From assembly GCA_029975965.1 (NCBI GenBank), contig JARKOV010000114.1, positions 62,001-126,000 on the forward strand: a DNA stretch of 64,000 nucleotides. Reading direction: 5' to 3'. The translations under genes were made by a program, and so were the position numbers. Positions 43,172-53,488 of this stretch are shown here, piece by piece (positions within the stretch are counted from its first letter, which is position 1; every line of letters begins with the position of its first letter). The notes under the pieces are model-generated. The model was not told the DNA's origin and searched no databases. It was given only the letters and a program-made list of their open reading frames with translations. This DNA is from Anaerolinea sp. Lineage in GTDB: Bacteria > Chloroflexota > Anaerolineae > Anaerolineales > Anaerolineaceae.

Positions 43172-43891
43172 TCAGATAAAACGATCCTTGTCGCCAACCT
43201 CACGCTTGCCCTGCCTGCCTTGATACTCCGCTTGGGAGACATTTTCCGTATCCAATTCCCAGCGATCGGGATTGCCACGGATGTAGGCGCGGATGGCGTC
43301 CAGCTCGGGCTGCGAGCGAATGATGTGCTCGTAATAATTGCGCTGCCAGACCGGCAAAGATGTCCCTGCCAGGAGATTGGCGCGCCGGGTGACGGCCGAT
43401 TTATACGCCCGGAGGATGGCGCCCAGGGATCCCTTAGCGGGCGTCGGGGACGTTGTAGGGGCGCAGCGGCGCTGCGCCTTTACGATGGGATCGGAATGGA
43501 TGGACGTTCGCAGGACGATCGCCGGGATATCGTTCTCATCGCCGACGTGGGTGGTTGGGATGGTGGTTGTGGTAGGGGCGCAGCGCCGCTGCGCCCCTAC
43601 GGAATCGACGGGGTCAACGATCCATATAATGCCATGAATATGGTTGGGCATGACAATGAATTCGTCAGGGTACAGGCGTACATTGCAGCGCAAATGAGCC
43701 GTTTCAAACCATTCCTTCTGAACGATTTGTCCGATTGCGGTCAGGCGAGGTTGACCTGAGACGATATCGGCGAACAGGCATTCTCGGCAACGGGCGACCA
43801 GGGTGACGAAATAAGCACCGGGGGTGGTGTAATCCCAGTCTTTCAGGCGGATGGAACGCCGGCCCGCGCCGGTTTTCTGGAAGCCACTCAT
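43172..43891 (-). CDS. REP-associated tyrosine transposase (RAYT, Y1 superfamily)
   Basis: A 239-residue protein with the RAYT start GRRSIRLKDWDYTTPGAYFVTLVA, the HUH motif MPNHIHGIIWI (about residues 80-90) and the catalytic Tyr block WQRNYYEHIIRSQPELDAIRAYI. Family members mobilise or generate REP palindromes. Here the coding region itself holds two REP-like palindromes that translate to QRRCAPTT. These sit between the HUH and Tyr motifs, making this region longer than in simple RAYTs. The start at 43891 overlaps a 50-codon frame by 4 bp. The gene may still be functional because the insertions keep the frame. Confidence 0.9.
   Translation of the reverse strand: MSGFQKTGAGRRSIRLKDWDYTTPGAYFVTLVARCRECLFADIVSGQPRLTAIGQIVQKEWFETAHLRCNVRLYPDEFIVMPNHIHGIIWIVDPVDSVGAQRRCAPTTTTIPTTHVGDENDIPAIVLRTSIHSDPIVKAQRRCAPTTSPTPAKGSLGAILRAYKSAVTRRANLLAGTSLPVWQRNYYEHIIRSQPELDAIRAYIRGNPDRWELDTENVSQAEYQGRQGKREVGDKDRFI
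43455..43483. repeat. REP-like palindrome inside the transposase, copy 1
   Basis: GTAGGGGCGCAGC and GCTGCGCCTTTAC form a 13-bp stem (two G-U pairs) with a 3-nt loop. It is in frame and encodes part of the transposase. Confidence 0.85.
43572..43600. repeat. REP-like palindrome inside the transposase, copy 2
   Basis: GTAGGGGCGCAGC and GCTGCGCCCCTAC form a perfect 13-bp stem around GCC. It is nearly the same as copy 1, 117 bp away. Confidence 0.9.
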
Positions 43892-44040
43892 TTGACTGTC
43901 TCCTGTCCTACCAGCCGGCCCTCGATTGTCAGCTTGAGACTGGACGCGCGCGCCAGCCCGGCGGTAATAGCGCGGAGATCAATTTCAGAGCAGTCTTGTA
44001 CCTGCTGCCCGCAGGCGACCGGCTGCTGGTCGATGTTCAT
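43888..44040 (-). CDS. small 50-residue protein translationally coupled to the transposase
   Basis: An open frame from ATG 44040 to TGA 43888 encodes a 50-residue protein (MNIDQQPVACG...EGRLVGQETVK). Its stop overlaps the transposase ATG as ATGA. It is preceded by a TATAAT (44099-44094 on this strand) and a short palindrome. The coupling and context suggest a real small protein, perhaps a regulator. No motif is recognised, and the frame could also be a non-coding leader. Confidence 0.4.
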   Translation of the reverse strand: MNIDQQPVACGQQVQDCSEIDLRAITAGLARASSLKLTIEGRLVGQETVK

Positions 44041-44070
44041 CCGTGCTTAGATTTCAGGCGCGGGCATTCT

Positions 44071-44086
44071 TTGACCCCCAGGTCAA
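44071..44086. promoter_or_regulatory. palindrome TTGACC-N4-GGTCAA downstream of a -10 box
   Basis: A perfect 6+6 inverted repeat with a 4-bp centre (TTGACCCCCAGGTCAA) lies between a minus-strand TATAAT (44099-44094) and the start of the small frame at 44040. This is where a repressor operator would be. No regulator gene is adjacent. Confidence 0.35.
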
Positions 44087-44155
44087 TGGTTAGATTATAG
44101 CCCGATTTGGTTGCCAGATCACCTGCCCTTAGAATGCAGTGGTAAAAGATGGCCC

Positions 44156-46051
<1,896 letters not shown>

Positions 46052-46054
46052 AGC

Positions 46055-47233
46055 TTACCCGCTGCGCCCCAGCGTGCGCTCGTACTCCTCCATCCATTCG
46101 TGGGCCATGGCCAGCAATCCCTGCAGGCGCTTCTGGGTCTCGGCGGTGAGCATCTGGAGGGCGTCTTGCAGGTCCTGGATCGTGTCCTCGATGGTGGTGA
46201 TGCGCTCGTTGGAGCGCTCGAACTGGCGGGTGAGCTCGTGCTGTTGCTCGTCCTGCACCAGGGAGTAATTGGTCCAGCGTTTCTGGTCGTCGGCGCGGAA
46301 GGCGACCCATTCCTGGCGGAAGCGCTCTTCGGTGAGGCGCTGCATCTCGGTGATCTCGTTGATGCGCCGCTCGAAGCGCTGGGTAATCTCTTCGAAGCTC
46401 TCCTGGGCGCGGCGCACCGAGCGCTGCAGCGCGTCGAGCGCCTGCACCTGCGTGTCGAGGTTGGCCGACTGCCGCTCGATGCCCTCGAAGCGCGATTGCC
46501 AGTCTTTCCAGATGCGCTCGCGCTCGAGCTGGGCCATGTTCTGCTTATCGATGAAAGCCGAAATCGTCTGGCGGCGCTCGCCTTCGGCGGATTGCAAATC
46601 GTTGATGCGCGCGTCCAGCTTGCGGATGCTGTCGGCGGCCAGGTCCACCTTGCCGCGCTGCTCGTCGAGGCGCTTGCGCATCGCGGTGGTTTCACCCTGC
46701 AGATCGGCGAGGCGCTTGGCATCCTGGCGCTGCCCTTCTTCGAGCAGCTTTTGCGCCCGGCGATATTCCTCGTCGGACCGGCGGCTCTCGAGCAGCTTGA
46801 GCTCCATTTCTTCGATCAGGCGGGCGAGGCGGAAATCTTCCTCGACGCGGCTCTGCAGCGATTTGCGCAGTTCGGGGATCGGTTCGAGCCCCTTGCGCAG
46901 CTCTCCGACGGCTTTGTTGAAGGCTTCCATGTCGCCCAGGCGGACCTTTTCAACCTCGCGGTCGTGGTCGAGGCGCAATTTTTCGATGTTTTCGAGGTTG
47001 CGGGCCGTTTCGGCGCGCATCTGCATGATCGTCGCATCGAGCTGGTCGAAGCGGCTCAGCGTGGTGGAGAATCGCACCACCTCGGAGGACATCTCTTTGG
47101 CCTGCTGCTGCAGCTCGGGCAGCCCGCCTTCCAGGCGCGCCAGGCGTTGCTCGAGGGTGTCGATGATGGCTTTATCTTTGCGGCGTTCATTTTCAATAAA
47201 ATCCAGGCGTTTTTGCAGTTGTTCGAGGTCCAT
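46055..47233 (-). CDS. long coiled-coil protein upstream of selB
   Basis: A 392-residue protein that is almost entirely heptad-rich, with no membrane segment: MDLEQLQKRLDFIENERRKDKAIIDTLEQRL at the start and long Glu/Lys/Arg/Leu helices to the end. It is co-directional with selB, with a 3-bp gap. A TATAAT at 47331-47326 on the same strand is the likely -10 of the pair. Such proteins scaffold or bind filaments. I cannot tell its partner; a link with SelB is only by position. Confidence 0.75.
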   Translation of the reverse strand: MDLEQLQKRLDFIENERRKDKAIIDTLEQRLARLEGGLPELQQQAKEMSSEVVRFSTTLSRFDQLDATIMQMRAETARNLENIEKLRLDHDREVEKVRLGDMEAFNKAVGELRKGLEPIPELRKSLQSRVEEDFRLARLIEEMELKLLESRRSDEEYRRAQKLLEEGQRQDAKRLADLQGETTAMRKRLDEQRGKVDLAADSIRKLDARINDLQSAEGERRQTISAFIDKQNMAQLERERIWKDWQSRFEGIERQSANLDTQVQALDALQRSVRRAQESFEEITQRFERRINEITEMQRLTEERFRQEWVAFRADDQKRWTNYSLVQDEQQHELTRQFERSNERITTIEDTIQDLQDALQMLTAETQKRLQGLLAMAHEWMEEYERTLGRSG

Positions 47234-47401
47234 GTGGGTTTCTTCCTGTTCTGGGGGCGCGGCCGGGCCGAGTGCAACTCGCCGGCCGGTGGGCTGTCAA
47301 TTTGAGAGGGTTCGCGAATATGAAAATTATACCGGGTCTTAAGGAATTGTGGGGTGGCGGCTTAGCCGGACAGGGAAAACGCAGGCAACGGCGCGCCAAC
47401 C

Positions 47402-48799
47402 TCACGGCAGGCGGGTGAACGCGCGCAGCAGGCCAGCGAACTCGGGCAAGAACAGGCGCGGGATGAAGCCGATCAGGAGCAAGGCCAAGATGCCCAGGCC
47501 AATCAGGGTGGTTTGCATGCGTTTTTCACCGGCCTGGCGCGGCCCGAAATAACCGCCGGTGATCACCGCCAGCAGCCGGAAAGCGCTGAAAAGCAGGCCC
47601 ATGCTGCCTCCCAGCACCCATAACGCGGTCAACTGTGATTGTGCGGCGATTTCTTGAAGCAGCACCAGGCGAATCGGGAAAGCGGCCAGCAAAGGCAGGC
47701 CGGCGATCGACAGGCAGGCGGTGGCCAGCCCGGCCGCCGCGACCGGGAACTGCTCGGCGATGCGCTCGAGGTGGCGATAATCCAGGCTTTGCCCGGCGGG
47801 CAAAATGACCGAAGTGCAGAGCGACCACAGGCCAAAGGCCACCACGCGCGGCAGGAAGAGCATGGTAAAAATCTCCATGCCGAGCCGGCTGTTCAGGCTG
47901 ATCGCCAGCAGCGAGAAGCCGGTCTCGATGATCATCACGTAGCCAAACAGACGCCCCAGGTTGCGCTGGAAAGCCGCCCAGATGCCGGCGGTGACCACCA
48001 TCAACATGCCGCTCAAGCGCAAGATGGTGTAAAGAGGGGGCGCGTTGCTCAACCAGCCGTAGGAGTTGATGTATTCGAGACCGAGCAGTAAGAGCGTCGT
48101 CGGCAGCAGGAGGTAAAGGAACCCCAACGGATAGGGCCGGGTTTGCTCTGAGAGCAGCGGCACCCAGGTATAAAAGGGGAACACGGCCAGCCAAAAAGCA
48201 AAGCCAAGACCCAGGAAGATGCTCGCCAGGGCGACCAGGTTGGTATCTGCCGGGTTGGCTTCCACCCCGTCCAGCGCCCAACCGGCCAGCAGGATGAACG
48301 GCATCGCCAGCGACAGAAAGATCACGTAGCGTTGCAGGCCCTTGTCGGTGCCGCTTTCGCCGGGGGGGCGCAGCATGGGGATGCTGAGTAGGACGGCGAC
48401 TTCGACGATGAGGGCGGCGAACAGGAAGGGCTCCACCGAGAGCGCGGCGACCAGCAGCGCCACGATGCCCAGCCCGTAAGGGACAATCAGGCGGTTACCG
48501 CCGGCTTGCGCCGTTCCGGCAAACCAGAAGGCGGCGATTGCGTAAAAAAACATCATCAATGGGCGGTCCGTATCCGCAATCACCAGGCGCCTGCCGGCGA
48601 TCGACAGCACGGGCTGCAATTCAAGCAATAGCGGACCGATGCGGACGGCTTTTCCCACTGGAAGGACCCAGGCGAGCCCCACCAGGAGCAGACAGAGACC
48701 GGTGGCGAGCGCCACCACCAGCCCGGCGCGGCGACGTATGAACCACAAGCCGATTGCACTGACGAAAGGCAAGAAGATCCACAGCAGTGCCGTGCTCAT
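47402..48799 (-). CDS. proton-translocating-type membrane subunit, complex-I antiporter-like (NuoN/HyfF-like)
   Basis: A 465-residue protein with about 13-14 hydrophobic segments and the Proton_antipo_M arrangement (FWLAVFPFYTWVPLLSEQTRPYPLGFLYLL). The central Lys normally found before 'xxPFHxWLP' is a Trp/Phe here, while an acidic residue remains in the earlier helix (LIVEVAVLLS). It overlaps the middle gene by 4 bp and is the last gene of the operon. The fold is clear; whether it moves protons is doubtful. Confidence 0.78.
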   Translation of the reverse strand: MSTALLWIFLPFVSAIGLWFIRRRAGLVVALATGLCLLLVGLAWVLPVGKAVRIGPLLLELQPVLSIAGRRLVIADTDRPLMMFFYAIAAFWFAGTAQAGGNRLIVPYGLGIVALLVAALSVEPFLFAALIVEVAVLLSIPMLRPPGESGTDKGLQRYVIFLSLAMPFILLAGWALDGVEANPADTNLVALASIFLGLGFAFWLAVFPFYTWVPLLSEQTRPYPLGFLYLLLPTTLLLLGLEYINSYGWLSNAPPLYTILRLSGMLMVVTAGIWAAFQRNLGRLFGYVMIIETGFSLLAISLNSRLGMEIFTMLFLPRVVAFGLWSLCTSVILPAGQSLDYRHLERIAEQFPVAAAGLATACLSIAGLPLLAAFPIRLVLLQEIAAQSQLTALWVLGGSMGLLFSAFRLLAVITGGYFGPRQAGEKRMQTTLIGLGILALLLIGFIPRLFLPEFAGLLRAFTRLP

Positions 48800-49383
48800 G
48801 GGCTGGACTCCGGTGCAGTCGATGCCATCAGGTAGGCGCCGACCAGCGCCAGTCCGAGGGTGATGAGCGCCTGTAATCCGGCGACCAGCACAGAGGTTTC
48901 GACCGCGGCGTAGAGGATCTCAAAGCCGGCCAGGGCGGTGAGCAAGCCCAAAGCCACGCGCATCGGCCGGGTGGTCATGCCGAGGTGAAGCAGCCCTACG
49001 CCGATCAAGATCAGCCCGCCTTCCAACGGCTCGAGAGCGATAGGAAAGAGAGTCTGAACCGACGGGGCGACGGCTATGACCAGCGCGACGACCAGCGTGG
49101 CCGCCAACAAGCGAAACGCAGGCGCGGCGAAGCCAGGCTCGAGGTCTTCCTGCAAGCCTTCTTCCGGCTGGGAGGAGCTCAAGACGGCTCCTGCCATCCA
49201 GCCGGCGACCAGTTTGACGGCAGCCAGGCCAAACGGCCACAGCGTTCCGACCAGCCAGAAGACCCCCAGGTATTGAACGGCCAGCGCGATGATGCTGTAC
49301 CGCCAGTTCTGGCTGACCAGCAACACGACCGAGCTGGCGCTCACCAAAATGACGGGGATAAAGGCCAGTTGCTCGAAGATCAT
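48796..49383 (-). CDS. small multi-spanning membrane subunit, HyfE/NuoK-like by position
   Basis: About 195 residues with six or seven hydrophobic segments; start ATG 49383 (MIFEQLAFIPVILVSA) overlaps the upstream stop by 4 bp. The frame extends upstream to 49692, but that is within another gene. A cytoplasmic loop SSSQPEEGLQEDLEPG lies near the middle. Its place between two antiporter-like subunits is that of HyfE in the hydrogenase-4 order. Sequence alone does not prove the family. Confidence 0.65.
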   Translation of the reverse strand: MIFEQLAFIPVILVSASSVVLLVSQNWRYSIIALAVQYLGVFWLVGTLWPFGLAAVKLVAGWMAGAVLSSSQPEEGLQEDLEPGFAAPAFRLLAATLVVALVIAVAPSVQTLFPIALEPLEGGLILIGVGLLHLGMTTRPMRVALGLLTALAGFEILYAAVETSVLVAGLQALITLGLALVGAYLMASTAPESSP

Positions 49384-50981
49384 GGTGACAACCCGGATTG
49401 AATCAGCGATACGAACAACGCGAGCAGCACCAGGGCCCATAACACTCCGCCGTCCCCTTCGAGTATGCGCGTGATCACCTCGATCATCTGGAGTAACCGG
49501 TGGTAAATCCACCAAAGCGCTCGGTAGAGCCAGCTCAGGTTGAAAAACGCAGCCAGGAATGCGCCTGTGCGGCGGGCGGTGATAGCATACCAGCGGCTGA
49601 TCGCATCGCTGCCGCCGGTGCGGCGGCGCCATAGAATCACCGCGAGCCAGGCGGCCCCGGCGATCAACAATGAGAAGGGGGTAGCCCACCACACGCCGGC
49701 GCTCAAAGAGCCCGGCCAGCCGATCAAGCCGGTGAAAAGCTGCGCCAGGACGAGAACCGCCAACCCGACCGGATAAATCGCCTGGATCCAGCGTTCCATG
49801 TGCGCCAGGTCATCGCCGGTCCGCAAGATCGAGCGGATAAAGCCAATGATCAACAGCGCTTGCGCGGGCAAAAACAGCGCTTTGGAGAAAGACGGCGAAC
49901 CTGCCAGCAAGCCGGTCCATCCGCTGGCTGTCGGGGTGAGCGCCAATCCGCTCATGCCGAGCAGCGCCAGCAGCGGAATCCACATCACCTGCCGGCGGCG
50001 CGCCGAATACAGGAAGAGCACGCTTCCGGAAAGGATGAGCGCCATCCCCCAGGCGAGGCTGGCTCCGGCTCTGCCTTCGATCACGCAGCCGATGGCGAAC
50101 CCTCCCAGAGCGATCATCCAGTATGGGCGGTCTTCGAGCTCATTTTGCGAGCTCGCCCAGGCAGCCGCGCTGTAGAGAGACGCCAGGGCGGTCAGGGCCA
50201 GCAACGGGGCGGCCAGGGGTTCCGGGACGCTCTGAGCCGGCAGGCGGGCGAGCACCACCAGGGCAGACGCTGCCGATACCATGCGCAGCGTGGTGCCAAG
50301 ACCACGGCGCAGCACACTGCCCTGGATGCTGCCAAGATGCAATGGGAGCACCCCCAGGCGCAACCCGCAAGCCAGCAGCAGCAGCAGCGCGCTGGCTGTG
50401 GGAAGCGAGGCGAAGGTTGGCGGGAGCTGCTGGCTGCTGTTGTAGATCGACGCGACCATCACCAGCACCGTACCGGTAACGCGCGCCGAAAAGCCGATCA
50501 CGGTCTGGACGCCCAGCGAGCGATCGGAGCTGTTGGCCTGCAAGATAACCAGCTCGATCAAGTCCAGCAAGGACCAGGCCAGGATGAGGGTGAGCAGGTT
50601 GGCCGTAAGAACCGCCAGGATGCCGGCGGCCGAAAGGCTCAATACCCCCATCCAGGCGGTCGGGCTGGCGAGCGGGTCGAGGCGAGCCGACGCGGTGAGG
50701 ATGACCGCCAGGGAGAGGGACGCCAGGGCAAACATGTACGGCCAGGAGCTGCCGTCCAGGCCCAGGATGGGGGAATCGGTGAATTGTGAGAAGGGCAGCC
50801 AGTTGCTCACCGGCGTTTGCTGGGGCAGGTGCCAGCGCAGGTAGACCGTCCAGCCCGTTCCCAGCAGGGTGGCGAGCATGGCGATCAACCAGCTATAACC
50901 GACGCTCGGGCGCAGGCGCTGGACGATGAAGATCGCCAGGGCGGCCAATAACAGGACGGCGCTCGGAATCAACGCGAGCAA
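49380..50981 (-). CDS. complex-I antiporter-like membrane subunit (NuoL/M/HyfB-like)
   Basis: A 533-residue protein with about 15 hydrophobic segments. The helix that normally carries the essential Glu of the 'W-E' motif reads LILAWSLLDLIELVIL (Ser in its place), and the helix with the essential Lys reads CGLRLGVLPLHLGSIQGSVLRRG (Arg). The first subunit of the triad, it starts 3 bp after the hydantoinase stop. No hydrophilic complex-I or hydrogenase subunits are nearby. The fold is a good match; function is uncertain. Confidence 0.78.
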   Translation of the reverse strand: MLALIPSAVLLLAALAIFIVQRLRPSVGYSWLIAMLATLLGTGWTVYLRWHLPQQTPVSNWLPFSQFTDSPILGLDGSSWPYMFALASLSLAVILTASARLDPLASPTAWMGVLSLSAAGILAVLTANLLTLILAWSLLDLIELVILQANSSDRSLGVQTVIGFSARVTGTVLVMVASIYNSSQQLPPTFASLPTASALLLLLACGLRLGVLPLHLGSIQGSVLRRGLGTTLRMVSAASALVVLARLPAQSVPEPLAAPLLALTALASLYSAAAWASSQNELEDRPYWMIALGGFAIGCVIEGRAGASLAWGMALILSGSVLFLYSARRRQVMWIPLLALLGMSGLALTPTASGWTGLLAGSPSFSKALFLPAQALLIIGFIRSILRTGDDLAHMERWIQAIYPVGLAVLVLAQLFTGLIGWPGSLSAGVWWATPFSLLIAGAAWLAVILWRRRTGGSDAISRWYAITARRTGAFLAAFFNLSWLYRALWWIYHRLLQMIEVITRILEGDGGVLWALVLLALFVSLIQSGLSP

Positions 50982-50984
50982 GGC

Positions 50985-52406
50985 TTACATTCCCTCTTCG
51001 AAGGCGCGCCGGGGTATGAAGCGACCCTGGCCACGCGAACCCAGCCAACGCTCGCGGTCAACGATCAACCGTCCCCTTAACCATACTTTTTCGGGGTAAC
51101 CGGTCAACTGCCAGCCTTCAAACAGGTTGTAATCGGTGCGGTGTTGCGCGTGCGCGACGCCGTAGGTCACCTGTCGATTTGGATCCCACACCAGGATATC
51201 GGCGTCTGCGCCGGGCGCCAGGGAGCCTTTCTGGGGGTAAAGCCCGAAGATGCGCGCCGGGTTGGTGGCGGTGAGGGCGACGAACTGGTTGGCAGTCAGG
51301 CGACCTGCGCCAACGCCATAGGTCCACAGGATGGGCAGGCGGTCGCCCACCGCCGGCAGGCCGTTTGGAATCTGGGTGAAATTCTCGCGACCGAGCTCCT
51401 TGCCAGGGATTGCGACCGGTCGTCCTTCGTACTCGATCGGGCGGCTGCCGTCGGCGAAAAAGGGGCAATGGTCGGTGGCGACCACCTGCAGGGTGCCGTC
51501 CGACAACCCCTGCCACAGGCGCAAGCGATCCTCGTCACCGCGCAATGGGGGCGAGCAGACAAACTTGGCGCCGTCCGGGCGTTCCAGCTCACTTGCGGTG
51601 AAGAAGAGGTATTGCGGGCAGGTTTCGCCCATCACGGTCAGCCCCTGCCGGCGGGCGTAGGCCAGCTGGTCAACCTCGCCGGCGGCGTTCATGTGCACCA
51701 CGTAAAGGGGCGCGCCGGCTTGCGCCGCCAGCGATACGCCGCGCAAAACTGCCTCAACCGCACCCCAGGCGGGGCGCGTGCGGGCGTGCCAGACCGGCGC
51801 GGTGTTTCCGGCAGCCAGCGCTTCGGCAACCAGTACCTCGATCACGTCGCCATTTTCGGCGTGAAGCAGGGTCAGCAGGCCGTGACGCCGGGCGACGCGC
51901 AGCACGCGGAAGATATCGCCATCGGGCAGGCGCAGGCGATTGTTGTAAGCGGTGAACACCTTGATCGAGGAAATCCCTTCTTCGATCAGGCCGGGCAGCT
52001 CCGCCAGGGTGCTGTCATAAAGGTGGGTGATATTCATGTGAAAGCCGTAATCGACGGCCGCTTTGCCCCCCACGCGCTCGTGCCAGGCCTGCACGCAAGC
52101 GCGCAAGGTGGGGGCGTCTTGCGAGACGAAATCGATCACGGTGGTGGTTCCGCCGAATGCGGCGGCCTTGTGACCGGTGTAATGGTCGTCTGAGGAGACC
52201 GTGCCGAACATGGGCAGGTCAAAGTGGCAGTGCACGTCCACCCCGCCGGGCATCACCAGCTTGCCCTGGGCGTCGATCACATCGGCACCCGGCGGGGTGG
52301 GCAGGTGTTTGCCGATGGCTGTGATCTGCTCGCCTTCGACGAGTAGATCGGCCTGGAACGATTCACTGGCAGTGACCAGCGTGCCGTCCCGGATCAGCAG
52401 CGACAT
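50985..52406 (-). CDS. D-hydantoinase/dihydropyrimidinase
   Basis: About 473 residues of the amidohydrolase superfamily. Metal ligands: GGVDVHCHFDLPMFG (HxH, near residue 57), the Lys of GISSIKVFTAYNN that is carboxylated in the family, LLHAENGD and VVATDHCPFF (Asp, near 315). It opens cyclic imides such as hydantoins or dihydropyrimidines. The start is ATG 52406, 6 bp after GGAGG; the longer frame to 52535 has no support. Placed 3 bp before the membrane triad it may share a transcript with it. Confidence 0.92.
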   Translation of the reverse strand: MSLLIRDGTLVTASESFQADLLVEGEQITAIGKHLPTPPGADVIDAQGKLVMPGGVDVHCHFDLPMFGTVSSDDHYTGHKAAAFGGTTTVIDFVSQDAPTLRACVQAWHERVGGKAAVDYGFHMNITHLYDSTLAELPGLIEEGISSIKVFTAYNNRLRLPDGDIFRVLRVARRHGLLTLLHAENGDVIEVLVAEALAAGNTAPVWHARTRPAWGAVEAVLRGVSLAAQAGAPLYVVHMNAAGEVDQLAYARRQGLTVMGETCPQYLFFTASELERPDGAKFVCSPPLRGDEDRLRLWQGLSDGTLQVVATDHCPFFADGSRPIEYEGRPVAIPGKELGRENFTQIPNGLPAVGDRLPILWTYGVGAGRLTANQFVALTATNPARIFGLYPQKGSLAPGADADILVWDPNRQVTYGVAHAQHRTDYNLFEGWQLTGYPEKVWLRGRLIVDRERWLGSRGQGRFIPRRAFEEGM

Positions 52407-52503
52407 GAGACTACCTCCAGAAAGTTGGGCATTGAAACCACGTCTACAGTATAAACCGACTGGCGATTTATGGTATAAAAAACCTGGTCGAGGTTCCTGC
52501 CCG

Positions 52504-53442
52504 TTGAAAAAGCTGCATTTCTCGTCGGATGGCAAGTTCCTGTTTCATTCGTCCCCCGAAAACACGGTGGATGTTTGGCGTGTCGCCGATGGGACCCGCC
52601 TCTGCACCTGCCCGGGGAGCCTGATCGGGACTTCGCAGGATGGCCTGGTTTTGCTGACCAACACGCCGGCCGGCGCCAAGGCCTGGGAAACCCTGACCGG
52701 CCTGGAATGCGAGCCGGCAACCCTTTCAGCGGAGCGTTTTGAATTTCACCAGCGATTCTACACCATGGCGAATCGCTACAAGCTGGTGCTCGAGCTGAAC
52801 GATGCCCTGTCGCTGGAAGAGGTGCAGCAGGTGCGCATCGAATACGATCCGCGCTACACCCCCGGCATGGATACCTGGGCGCTGGCGCCGGACAACGCAT
52901 CGGTGGTGGTGACCCTGTCAGGCGAAGTGGCCGGCGAAGACTGGTCGATGGGCATGTGCATCGACCTGAAGCAGGACGCGCGGCGCTTCAAGTTCAAGGT
53001 CAACAAGTACCAGAGCATTTTACCGCTCAATTTCTCCCGCGAGCAGAACCTGCTACTGGTCAGCGACGATATTTATCACCTGGCGGCCCTCGATTTGGAA
53101 ACCGGGCGAGCGCGGCGCGAGGTGTGGCTGAGCGGGTTTGCCAACGTGGCGGTGGCCATCCCGGGCAATCCCTGGCTGGTGGCGACCAACGTGTGGGAGA
53201 TGTCTGACCAGGGACGGAATTCACCCTTTTCGATCCAGGTGCTGAACCTGGAGCGCCTCAGCGGGGAGCGCATGCAACGGGCGCGGGTCGAAGCGGTTTT
53301 CGCCGAACCCGAAGCCCTGGTCGACCTGGAATGTGATCCCGATGGGTATCACCTGGCGAGCCTGCTCGCCGGCGGCACGATCCACTGGTGGAATATGGCG
53401 ACCGGACGGATCGAGCGCACCTTCGAGGTGATCAATCCGTAG
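52504..53442 (+). CDS. WD40/beta-propeller-like protein of unknown function
   Basis: About 312 residues. TTG 52504 begins KKLHFSSDGKFLFHSSPENTVDVWRVADG, a WD40-type blade, and later SFTIQ-like strands and DLECDPDGYHLASLLAGGTIHWWNMATG. The frame extends back to 52201 but that is antisense to hydantoinase. No signal peptide is present. It may act as an interaction platform. The divergent gap to the hydantoinase is 97 bp, with two TATAAA-like boxes and a GAGG at 52490-52493. Confidence 0.7.
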   Translation: MKKLHFSSDGKFLFHSSPENTVDVWRVADGTRLCTCPGSLIGTSQDGLVLLTNTPAGAKAWETLTGLECEPATLSAERFEFHQRFYTMANRYKLVLELNDALSLEEVQQVRIEYDPRYTPGMDTWALAPDNASVVVTLSGEVAGEDWSMGMCIDLKQDARRFKFKVNKYQSILPLNFSREQNLLLVSDDIYHLAALDLETGRARREVWLSGFANVAVAIPGNPWLVATNVWEMSDQGRNSPFSIQVLNLERLSGERMQRARVEAVFAEPEALVDLECDPDGYHLASLLAGGTIHWWNMATGRIERTFEVINP

Positions 53443-53460
53443 AAGTCTATCCTCGCCATA

Positions 53461-53488
53461 TTGAATTTCCAGCGCGAACCTCTATAAT
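53461..53488 (+). promoter_or_regulatory. sigma70-type promoter before the structured leader
   Basis: TTGAAT (53461-53466), 16-bp spacer, TATAAT (53483-53488). Transcription would start near 53495, well upstream of the next gene at 53671. Confidence 0.78.

Noticed and set aside
40104..44155. Right-hand attachment site matching the tRNA 3' end
   Set aside because: I saw no second copy of the last 20 bases of the tRNA up to 44155.
52201..52503. N-terminal extension of the WD40-like protein
   Set aside because: It is antisense to the hydantoinase start; the blade pattern begins at 52504.
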